64,000 nt of DNA from positions 868,001-932,000 of the forward strand of contig CAVSWH010000004.1 of the NCBI GenBank assembly GCA_963731625.1, in the 5' to 3' direction. This DNA is from PALSA-555 sp963731625 (lineage in GTDB: Bacteria; Actinomycetota; Acidimicrobiia; IMCC26256; PALSA-555). The translations under genes were made by a program, and so were the position numbers. This document shows positions 56,885 through 63,745 of this stretch, piece by piece (position 1 is the first letter of the stretch; each line of letters opens with the position of its first letter). The notes under the pieces are model-generated. The model did no database searches and had not been told where the DNA came from. It worked only from the letters and a program-made list of their open reading frames with translations.

Positions 56885-58045
56885 CTACCCGGTGAACGCG
56901 GCCACGATCGGGCAGCTGTCGGTGGTCGGGTCGTAGGTGATCATCACCGACCCGCCGCCCATGTTGGTCGCCGTCGAGTTCATGCTTGTGGCGGTCGCTA
57001 TCGCGAAGGACGAGCCTCCGCCCCCGCCGCCCTCGGAGGCGCCGCCGCCTGCTCCGTAACCGGCGCCACCACCGCCGGCACCGAAGCCGCCCGCGCCGCC
57101 GCCGCCGCCCGCGAAGCCAACGCCCCCAGCGCCCCCGCCAGCCGCCGGGCCGCTGATGAAGGTGATCCCGTCGCCTCCGTCGCCGCCGGCGTCGTTGCCG
57201 ATCCCGCCGTTGCCACCAGCCCCGGCACCGGTGCCGAAGTGTCCGGTCTGCCCGGCGTTGTTGCCGGTCCCGCCCGGGTTGCCCGGGGTCTGCAATCCGG
57301 CACCACCGCCCCCGCCGCCAACCGTGCCGTTGCCCCCGCCGCCAGCGCCGCCGAGACCGCCCCCGTTACCGCCGCCGCCGCCCACGGCGACGCCGCCGCC
57401 GCCGCCGCCGCCGCCGCTGCCGCCAACGACCCCGGCGACGCCGCCGAACCCGGCCGCGGTGCCACCCAACCCTGGGTGCATGCCGGTCCCGGGGAGACCC
57501 GCGTTGGAGAGCGTTCCGCCGGCCCCGCCGGCACTGTTACCGCCCCCGCCACCGCCCGCGCCGACGACCAACACACCGGCCGGGCCACTGACCGCCGACG
57601 CACCGCCGCCACCACCGCCAAGCGCAAACCCGGCGGAGCCCCCGGCCCCGCCGCCACCGCCGCCGACACCCCCCGGACCATTTGCGGTACTGGTGGCCGC
57701 GGTGCCGGCGCCACCGACCTCCACACCCAAGGACTCACCCGGTGTCACCGCCACCCGCGCCACGACCGCCACCCCGGCCCCACCACCGAAGACCGCCTGC
57801 GGTGTCACGCCCAGTGAAACGGGAGACGGCGCGGACGTGCCCGTGCCCCCCACGCCACCATCAGCCGTGATGCTGACGAAACAGATCCCCGCCGGCACCG
57901 TCGCCGACGCCGGCCCCGACATGCCCGACGAGAACAACGGCATGGTCGCCGCCCCCACCGGTCCCGACCCGGCGGCCAACGCCACCACGCTGACCAGCGC
58001 CGTCGCGACCGCACCAATACCCGCACCGATCACCCGCAACCGCAC
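56885..58045 (-). CDS. Secreted glycine-rich protein with C-terminal AAFTG (intact)
   Basis: 386 residues from the GTG at 58045 preceded by GGCGGAGGAGG. Signal peptide VIGAGIGAVATALVSVVALA. ATVPAGICFVSITADGGVGG and SPGESLGVEV-like strands precede a long body of GGGGGAG runs. It closes SVMITYDPTTDSCPIVAAFTG-stop, here split as TYDPTTDSCP and IVAAFTG. The best-preserved member of the glycine-rich group; paralogues at 32015, 33221 and remnants at 26790, 52088, 58245. Likely surface or matrix protein. Confidence 0.88.
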   Translation of the reverse strand: MRLRVIGAGIGAVATALVSVVALAAGSGPVGAATMPLFSSGMSGPASATVPAGICFVSITADGGVGGTGTSAPSPVSLGVTPQAVFGGGAGVAVVARVAVTPGESLGVEVGGAGTAATSTANGPGGVGGGGGGAGGSAGFALGGGGGGASAVSGPAGVLVVGAGGGGGGNSAGGAGGTLSNAGLPGTGMHPGLGGTAAGFGGVAGVVGGSGGGGGGGGVAVGGGGGNGGGLGGAGGGGNGTVGGGGGGAGLQTPGNPGGTGNNAGQTGHFGTGAGAGGNGGIGNDAGGDGGDGITFISGPAAGGGAGGVGFAGGGGGAGGFGAGGGGAGYGAGGGASEGGGGGGSSFAIATATSMNSTATNMGGGSVMITYDPTTDSCPIVAAFTG

Positions 58046-58110
58046 CCGGGCCTCCTCCGCCTCGCCTGGCCCACAGGCTCAAGAACCCCAGGAACGTATC
58101 ACCGCCCCGC
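58046..58110 (-). promoter_or_regulatory. Conserved leader of the AAFTG-protein genes (copy 4)
   Basis: Same order as at 33017-33080: CGGTGATACGTTCCTGGGGT, GCCTG-TGGGC-CAGGC stem, GAGGCGGAGGAGGCCC, GTG. Differences from copy 1 are few. A further copy precedes the gene starting at 60396. Confidence 0.7.
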
Positions 58111-58244
58111 CGAAACGACCCGGATCGCCCGCCCTGCCCGGAGGTTGCTGTCGGGTGGGCGGATCAGCGGGCGAACGCGTTGCTGCTCGACGCGGCCGCG
58201 CTCGCCGCGATCGACGCCGACGACGAGAGACGCGGTGAGCGCGT

Positions 58245-58335
58245 CTACCCGGTGAACGCGGCGACGACCGCGGCCGGTGTGACCGGGCAGGAGTCGGTGG
58301 TCGGGTCGAAGGTGATGGTGCTACTCGAAATCCAG
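58245..58335 (-). pseudogene. C-terminal scrap of an AAFTG protein
   Basis: Minus strand reads STITFDPTTDSCPVTPAAVV then AAFTG-TAG, the end of a glycine-rich family member, with nothing of the body upstream. Confidence 0.7.
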
Positions 58336-58453
58336 GACGCCGCCCGTGGTCAGCAGCATCTGCTCTCAGGAGAGCCTCGGAGCACGGCAACAACGCCCAA
58401 GCGTCGGGACGGCGACGCCGCGCCGATCGCGCGGCTCGTCAAAGTCACAGCGG

Positions 58454-59107
58454 TCACGTGGCCTGCGTGGCGAGCCCACAACTGGTGTGGAAGCCCAAGC
58501 GGCGTCCGATCCATGACCACACCTCGAAGTATTGCTTCACGATCCCTTTCAGGTCGGGCGTGTGCCAGAGAAATGGATCTGAAAAGCTCAAAGGGATGTA
58601 GCTCGCCACCCCAATCAAGGCAATGAGCGCAGTGCCGGGAAGCATCACGATCGTCACGACGCTGAGGGCGATCCACGCGAACCCGCGCGAGAGGGCATGG
58701 CCAGGTTGTCGGGTCTTGACCAGCTCGATGATGGCCGCGACCAACGCGATCAACCCGATCAACCCGATCAACCCGAGCCAAAGCCACCGCATTGCTGCCC
58801 GCGTCGGTTCATACCCCGTCGTCAAGGTCAGCAAAAAGAAGCCGAAGATGAGCGCGGGCACGCCACCCAAGAAGAGCACCTTGACCTGTGTGGTCCGCGA
58901 GGGCCGAGAAGAAGTCGCCGCTGGCGCGCCGAGCCCCGCAGGGCTCGACATCGCAGGAAGCGGCCCGACCGACGCCCGACCGGCTACCGGATCCTGGGAT
59001 TGGACACCACCACGCGCAGCAGAGTCGGTCCACGCCGAGCCATCCCAATAGCGGTGCTCAAACCGCCCGGTCGGATCCGGATACCAGCCTGCGGCCACGT
59101 TCGCCAT
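58454..59107 (-). CDS. DUF2510 membrane protein, copy C (intact)
   Basis: 217 residues. VAAGWYPDPTGRFEHRYWDG is the DUF2510 motif; then a Ser/Pro/Ala linker, VLFLGGVPALIFGFFLLTL, LGLIGLIGLIALVAAIIELV and TIVMLPGTALIALIGVASYI as membrane helices, and the tail GIVKQYFEVWSWIGRRLGFH. It is the opposite orientation to copies A and B and carries neither of their lesions, so it gives the true length. Related copies in two places of the array point to movement of the cassette as a unit. Confidence 0.85.
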   Translation of the reverse strand: MANVAAGWYPDPTGRFEHRYWDGSAWTDSAARGGVQSQDPVAGRASVGPLPAMSSPAGLGAPAATSSRPSRTTQVKVLFLGGVPALIFGFFLLTLTTGYEPTRAAMRWLWLGLIGLIGLIALVAAIIELVKTRQPGHALSRGFAWIALSVVTIVMLPGTALIALIGVASYIPLSFSDPFLWHTPDLKGIVKQYFEVWSWIGRRLGFHTSCGLATQAT

Positions 59108-59268
59108 GCCCCCGCCCCCTCAGCCAACCCTATGGGAAGACGGTGGCGAAGTCCCAGTGCTTCTCTGGTGACACCAAGGCGTTCGCGATGAGCCGATCAG
59201 CGGGCGAACGCGTTGCTGCTCGACGCGGCCGCGCTCGCCGCGATCGACACCGGCGACGGTTAGCGCGT

Positions 59269-60396
59269 CTACCCGGTGAACGCGGCGGTCACAACCAGCG
59301 TCGTCGGTGCGGTGGGTTGGACTTCGACGGCGCCGATGTCGCAGTTCGGGCTGCCGGTGTCGGGGCGGGGCAGGCCGCGCTGGTCGGTCGTGATGGTGAA
59401 GCCCGCGAGGCTGTTGCCGTCCCCGCAGTGCGCGTTGGGGATCGCGTCGATCAACGGGCTGGGCCCGTCTTGGGGCAGCCGCGTCTGGGTCGGGCCACCG
59501 TTGTCGGCCAGCGCACCGAGCAGCGGATCGTTCGCGTCGAGGCTGCTATCGCCCGTCGCGGTCAGGTGGCAGGAGTTCGCGGTCTCGTTCGCGTAGTTGT
59601 ACCCCGACGACGACGGGATAGCTCCACCAGCGCACAGGTTCCCCGTCCCCGCCGGCTTCACGAACACCGAGCCAAACAACGTGACGAAACCAAATGCCGA
59701 CACTGCGCTACCCCCGGCCGGGGCGACGTTCCCGGTCAATGTCGAATACGCCACCGTCACCGGAACAGAAACACTACCAGCGTTAAACGCACCCCCGCCG
59801 CCGAGAACGGCGGTGTTGGTGCTGAACGTCGAGTTCGTCACCGTCACCGCACCATTAGCGCTGAACGCACCCCCGACGCCGGCGGTGTTGTTGGTGAACG
59901 TCGAGTTCGTCACCGTCACCGCACCCTGAGAGAAGATCGCACCCCCGTCGCCGCCGCCGGGGATGTTGTTGTTGGTGAACGTCGAGTTCGTCACCGTCAC
60001 CGCACCATCACTGTAGAGCGCACCCCCGACGCCGACGCCGGACGCGGTGCCGCCTTGGACGGTGATGTTCTGGAACGTGAGCGCACCCGTGCTTGGGTGC
60101 TGCTCGAGCACACCGACGCCGGTGTTGGTGCAGAGGGTGAGGGTGTGCCCGTTGCCATTCACGGTCAAGGCGGTCGTGCTGTTCCGGAGGGCGGTGCCGG
60201 GGCTGGCACAGGGCGTGGTGAAGGTGATGTCGTTGGCCAGATCGATCTCGGTCTCGGAGTTATTGGTCCACGCGTTCCGGAACTCCATCTCGTTGTGCAC
60301 CAACGAGGTCGCGCCCGCCGGGGCCACCCCGATCGCGACCAGCGACCCCGCCACCACGACCAGCCCAGCCGCGACCCGACCCCATACCGAGCGCAC
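59269..60396 (-). CDS. Secreted beta-helix protein with choice-of-anchor-Q-like end and AAFTG tail (2)
   Basis: 375 residues from GTG 60396, with the shared leader upstream. Signal peptide VAAGLVVVAGSLVAIGVAPA differs from the glycine-rich group. Beta-helix repeats GAVTVTNSTFTNNTAGVGGA. DQRGLPRPDTGSPNCDIGAV is the choice-of-anchor Q-type end, then APTTLVVTAAFTG-stop. Same architecture as the protein at 53149 but with fewer repeats. Right next to the intact tRNA, so it would belong to the most recently inserted segment. Confidence 0.88.
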   Translation of the reverse strand: MRSVWGRVAAGLVVVAGSLVAIGVAPAGATSLVHNEMEFRNAWTNNSETEIDLANDITFTTPCASPGTALRNSTTALTVNGNGHTLTLCTNTGVGVLEQHPSTGALTFQNITVQGGTASGVGVGGALYSDGAVTVTNSTFTNNNIPGGGDGGAIFSQGAVTVTNSTFTNNTAGVGGAFSANGAVTVTNSTFSTNTAVLGGGGAFNAGSVSVPVTVAYSTLTGNVAPAGGSAVSAFGFVTLFGSVFVKPAGTGNLCAGGAIPSSSGYNYANETANSCHLTATGDSSLDANDPLLGALADNGGPTQTRLPQDGPSPLIDAIPNAHCGDGNSLAGFTITTDQRGLPRPDTGSPNCDIGAVEVQPTAPTTLVVTAAFTG

Positions 60397-60479
60397 CCGG
60401 GCTCCCTCCGCCTCGCCTGGCCCACAGGCTCAAGAATCCCAGGAACGTATCACCGCCCCTCGAAAACGTCCCGGACCGA

Positions 60480-60617
60480 CTCTCCGCTGTCGGCGCCGCC
60501 GCGCTACTCGCCCGACCTCATGGTCACGACACACGTTCGTCAGGCGGAGCCGGGTTTGGCCGGAGGTGCTCAGCATCCATCGACGGCCATGAGTTGGGGC
60601 ACACGGAGGGCACACAG
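60480..60617 (-). repeat. Left arm of the terminal attachment site
   Basis: AGGCGGAGCCGGGTTTGGCC block at about 60543-60562 and GAGTTGGGGCACACGGAGGG at 60592-60611, 70 bp before the intact tRNA. No right arm follows on the chromosome side of the tRNA, which is what an attL/attR end should look like. Confidence 0.75.
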
Positions 60618-60686
60618 GACGCTGCGCGGGGATCGCACGGCGTTGGGCTGGCCGAGAACGTGGTGGTGGCCTTGGCGTTTCGGTCG

Positions 60687-60758
60687 TGGGCGTTGAGGGA
60701 CTCGAACCCCCGCTCCCGCCTTGTAAGGGCGGCGCTCTTCCGGCTGAGCTAAACGCCC
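60687..60758 (-). tRNA. tRNA-Val (anticodon UAC)
   Basis: 72 nt without CCA. Acceptor GGGCGTT pairs with AACGCCC, D arm GCTC/GAGC, anticodon stem CCGCC/GGCGG with loop CTTACAA (anticodon TAC, + strand 60723-60725), T arm GGGGG-TTCGAGT-CCCTC, discriminator A. Complete cloverleaf, so the gene is functional. The ten fragments to the left match only its 3' 38-46 nt. Confidence 0.96.
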
Positions 60759-61087
60759 GTCGGCGAGCCGTCGAGGGTAGCGCCGAGCCGGCTGGGTGGG
60801 CGAGGTGTATCCGTTTCGCGTGATCCACGCGTCGACGAAACGCTTTGTCGCCGTGGTCGCGTGATCGGGCGGCCCTCGGGCGTCGGCTGCACGCAGCGTG
60901 ACGCGTCGCGCCTGCGGGTGAAGAGGACGCGACCATCGAGTCGGGATCGTGACAGGCCTCCGCTGGCGAGGAGCCATCGCCGGGGAGACGTGAGGAATTG
61001 ACCGCGGGCGGGCCGGGGCTCGACCGGGACGTCGGGGGGAGCACGCCCCGACCGTCGTCACCCCGGCCCGCCGTGGTGCGGTGATCT
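60759..61087. other. Intergenic region between tRNA-Val and whiB
   Basis: No gene recognised. It must contain the promoter of the leftward tRNA and the 3' end of the whiB transcript; I cannot assign boxes with confidence. Confidence 0.4.
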
Positions 61088-61418
61088 CTATGCGATGTCG
61101 GCGACGGGAAGCTCCCAGGTCGTCGGGAGGGCATCCTCGGGACGGGGGTGCTTCGGCGGCCGACCGCGCCTGCGCTTGTTGGCGATGACCTTGCCGTGGA
61201 CGAACAGCTCGCCGCCCCAGACGCCCCACGGCTCGCGCCACGCGAGGGCGCCGGCGAGGCAGGGCTCACGGACGGTGCATCCGGCGCAGAACGCCTTCGC
61301 GGGCGATGTCGTCGAGCTGCTCGGAGAAGAACAGCTCGGTGAGCGACCCGCTGTCGTCGCGGCAGCGGGCCTCGAGTCGCCAGGGCTCTTCGGCTTGCCA
61401 GTCCTCGAAGGCGAACAT
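61088..61418 (-). pseudogene. whiB: WhiB-family Fe-S regulator with a frameshift
   Basis: ATG at 61418 with GAGAGGAG upstream: FAFEDWQAEEPWRLEARC and SLTELFFSEQLDDIAR, then two bases are lost near 61298. The next frame resumes KAFCAGCTVREPCLAGALAW, REPWGVWGGELF and basic KRRRGRPPKHP, ending WELPVADIA. With the two bases restored it is a 110-residue WhiB: Cys in ARC plus CxxCx5C bind the cluster, GVWGG is the family turn, and the KRRRGRPPK hook contacts DNA. Sequencing error is as likely as real loss. Confidence 0.85.
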
Positions 61419-61499
61419 CGTGGCTCCTCTCAGGTTCCTTCCTGGGCTGGTGGGTGGTCGGTGGTCGGGTGGATCTGGTGGCGGGCCCCGAACGCAAGA

Positions 61500-61525
61500 A
61501 GGCCGCCGGGTTGTCCCGGCGGCCT
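61500..61525 (-). terminator. Rho-independent terminator
   Basis: 11-bp perfect stem AGGCCGCCGGG/CCCGGCGGCCT with a 4-base loop; on the minus strand it is followed by TTCTTG. Lies 30 bp downstream of the small leftward frame at 61557-61712. Confidence 0.7.
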
Positions 61526-61556
61526 GGTGGCTCGGTGCGGTGCTGTCGCTACGAGG

Positions 61557-61712
61557 TCACGGGTGGCCGCCGGGGACGGGCTTGTGGTCGGTGATCGCCG
61601 GGAGGAAGGTGACGTTGGACCACGAGCCCGAGGTCATGGCGCACGCGTAGGCCGTCCGGGCGCGCGTCGCCCCGGTGACGGCCTGGCGGCTGGTCATCGG
61701 GAGGCGTCGCAT
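61557..61712 (-). CDS. Small hypothetical protein (about 51 aa)
   Basis: Start at ATG 61712 or 61697. Reads LPMTSRQAVTGATRARTAYA then CAMTSGSWSNVTFLPAITD and ends HKPVPGGHP. The following strong terminator on the same strand supports a real transcript. No family known to me. Confidence 0.4.
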   Translation of the reverse strand: MRRLPMTSRQAVTGATRARTAYACAMTSGSWSNVTFLPAITDHKPVPGGHP

Positions 61713-61804
61713 CGTGTCCGTGTCCTTCGGCGCGCGCCGGTGTGGCGGGCTCATCGACTCTGGCAGAGCCCGGCCCGCGGGTCAAGCCAATTACGTTTGG
61801 GGCG

Positions 61805-62947
61805 ATGGGAGTGGGCCTTTCCGCGGTGGTCGAGCTGCTCGAGCGGCGTCGGGACGAGGGCTGGCACACCTGCGCCCAGGTATATGTGTCGCTCGGCGGG
61901 GAGGTGCTCCTCGACGAGGCGGTCGGGGAGACCCGCCCGGGCCGGGCGGAGCAGACCGACGACGTGATGCTTTGGTACTCGGCGGGCAAGCCGCTCACGA
62001 CGGTGGCGGTGCTGCAGCTGTGGGAGCGGGGCCGCCTCGCCCTCGACGACCGAGTCGCCACGTTCCTGCCGGGCTGGGGCGAGGGGAAGGAGCGTTGCAC
62101 GCTCCGCCATGTGCTCACCCACACCGGCGGGTTCCCGATGTGGGGCGACGCGGGCTACGACCGCGACGTGAGCTTCGCCGAGTCGCTGGCTGCGACCGTC
62201 GCCGCGCCGGCGCAGTGGGCGCCCGGGACGGTGGCGGCGTACCACGCGGCGAGCGGCTGGCGGGTGCTCGGCGCCGTCGTCGAGGCGGTGGACGGGCGCC
62301 CGATCGCTCGGTACCTGGCGGAGGAGGTGCTCGGCCCGGTCGGGATGACCTCCTCGTCGCTCGGGATCCCGCTCGCCGTCCAGGCCGAGCTCGGGGACCG
62401 GATCGTGCCCGTGGTCTGGACCGGCCATCAGCTCCCGAGCCGCGACGCCGACGGCGGGGTCCGCATGGTCCCGTACAAGATCGACCGGTGGCACAACGAG
62501 CCGTGGCACGTCGCGAAGATCGAGCCGGGCGGCGGCATGCGCGGCCCGGCGCGCGAGCTGGGGCGGTTCTACGAGGCGCTGCTGGGCGACGGGCCGACCC
62601 TGCTCGAGCCGCGCACGGTCGAGGTGATGACGGCGATCCATCGGTACGGGATGAAGGACCGGACCTTCGGCTTCGACATCCCCTGGGGGCTCGGCGTGCA
62701 GCGCCAGTTCACCGGCGGGCCGGGCCGGCGCGCGTTCGGGCACGGCGGCATGGCGTCGTCGCGGGGCCTCGCCGACCCCGAGCTCGGGCTCGTGCTGGTC
62801 GTGATCGCCAACGGGCTCGCGGGCTTCTTCGACGCCGAGCAGCGCAACCTCGAGATCACCGACGCGGTGTACTCGGCCCTCGGGGAGGACGCGGCGCGGG
62901 TGCGCACGCCGCTGCTGCCCCTGGCGGGCCGCTCGCTCAGCACGTAG
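61805..62947 (+). CDS. Serine beta-lactamase-fold hydrolase (class C/EstB-like)
   Basis: About 380 residues from ATG 61805; the frame is open from 61742. MLWYSAGKPLTTVAVLQLWE contains the SxxK (SAGK), preceded by the usual QTDDV segment; LRHVLTHTGGFP is the family's HLLTHTSG-like motif; YHAASGWRVLGAVVE replaces the YxN region (YHAASGW) and GHGGMASS near the end is the HxG box. Active on esters or D-peptides; not necessarily lactam antibiotics. No signal peptide. Confidence 0.9.
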   Translation: MGVGLSAVVELLERRRDEGWHTCAQVYVSLGGEVLLDEAVGETRPGRAEQTDDVMLWYSAGKPLTTVAVLQLWERGRLALDDRVATFLPGWGEGKERCTLRHVLTHTGGFPMWGDAGYDRDVSFAESLAATVAAPAQWAPGTVAAYHAASGWRVLGAVVEAVDGRPIARYLAEEVLGPVGMTSSSLGIPLAVQAELGDRIVPVVWTGHQLPSRDADGGVRMVPYKIDRWHNEPWHVAKIEPGGGMRGPARELGRFYEALLGDGPTLLEPRTVEVMTAIHRYGMKDRTFGFDIPWGLGVQRQFTGGPGRRAFGHGGMASSRGLADPELGLVLVVIANGLAGFFDAEQRNLEITDAVYSALGEDAARVRTPLLPLAGRSLST

Positions 62948-62950
62948 CGG

Positions 62951-63745
62951 TCAGGTCGCGTCGGCGATGACGGCGAGGAGCACCTCGTGGACCGCGGGGG
63001 GTGCAGCGACGATGTCGCCCGAGCGCAGCCAGGCGTCGGGGTCGCCGTGCCAGTCGGTGACGCGTCCGCCCGCTTCGCGCACGAGCAGCGCGCCGGCGGC
63101 CATGTCCCAGGGTCCGAGCGCCGCCTCGAAGTAGCCGTCGAAGCTGCCGGCCGCGGTCCACGCGAGGTCGAGGCTGGCCGCGCCGGCCCGGCGCAGGTCC
63201 TCGAAGGTGAGCAGCGCGGCGCGGAACGCGCCGAGGTAGGCGTCGAGCCGCGTGCGCTTGGCCCGGAACGGCGTGCCCGTGGCGAGGACCGCTTCCGCCG
63301 GGGGGCGCCCGCTGACCCGGAGGGGCTGATCGTTGCGGAAGGTGCCGCCGCCGCGCCGGGCCGTGTAGGTGTCGCCGAGCAGCGGCGCGTGGACGACGCC
63401 GACGAGCGGGGTGTCACCTTCGACGAGCGCGACGGACACGCCGACGATCGGGAAGCGGTGCAGGAAGTTCGTCGTGCCGTCCAACGGGTCGACGAGCCAG
63501 CCGAGCGCGGCGCGCTCGCCGCCTTCCTCCTCCCCGAAGACGGGGATCGTGGGGAACGCGGCGGTGAGGAGCTCGCGCACGGTCCGCTCGCTCGTCGTGT
63601 CGGCGTCGCTCACCCAGTCCCCCGGGCCCTTCGTCCGGACGTCGACGACCGCGCCGAACGCGTCGGCGACGACCGCGCCGCCCGCGAGCGCGGCGCGCCG
63701 GGCCGCGTCGAGGAGCGCGTCGAGGTCGAGGCCGGGGCTAGCCAT
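62951..63745 (-). CDS. Inositol-monophosphatase-family phosphatase
   Basis: 264 residues. GEEEGGE holds the first metal Glu, LVDPLDGTTNFLHRFPIVGV is motif DPxDGT, and GPWDMAAGALLVREAGGRVT is the WDxAAG motif. All metal-binding Asp/Glu are present. Hydrolyses inositol phosphates or related substrates (fructose bisphosphate, histidinol phosphate). Its ATG overlaps the end of the next IMPase gene by 8 bp. Confidence 0.93.
   Translation of the reverse strand: MASPGLDLDALLDAARRAALAGGAVVADAFGAVVDVRTKGPGDWVSDADTTSERTVRELLTAAFPTIPVFGEEEGGERAALGWLVDPLDGTTNFLHRFPIVGVSVALVEGDTPLVGVVHAPLLGDTYTARRGGGTFRNDQPLRVSGRPPAEAVLATGTPFRAKRTRLDAYLGAFRAALLTFEDLRRAGAASLDLAWTAAGSFDGYFEAALGPWDMAAGALLVREAGGRVTDWHGDPDAWLRSGDIVAAPPAVHEVLLAVIADAT

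Noticed and set aside
57156..58238. Long proline-rich + strand frame
   Set aside because: It is the complement of the Gly-rich gene at 56885-58045, whose signal peptide, leader and tail are all on the minus strand. The same applies to + frames at 32271, 53627 and 24553.
53149..60396. AAFTG as LPXTG- or PEP-CTERM-type signal
   Set aside because: No proline-containing LPxTG, no following hydrophobic helix and no basic C-terminus; the motif is the absolute end of the protein.
21473..60758. Classical integron
   Set aside because: No intI-like gene, and junctions do not look like attC (no R/L inverted boxes ending in the GTT triplet); the shared core is a tRNA 3' end.
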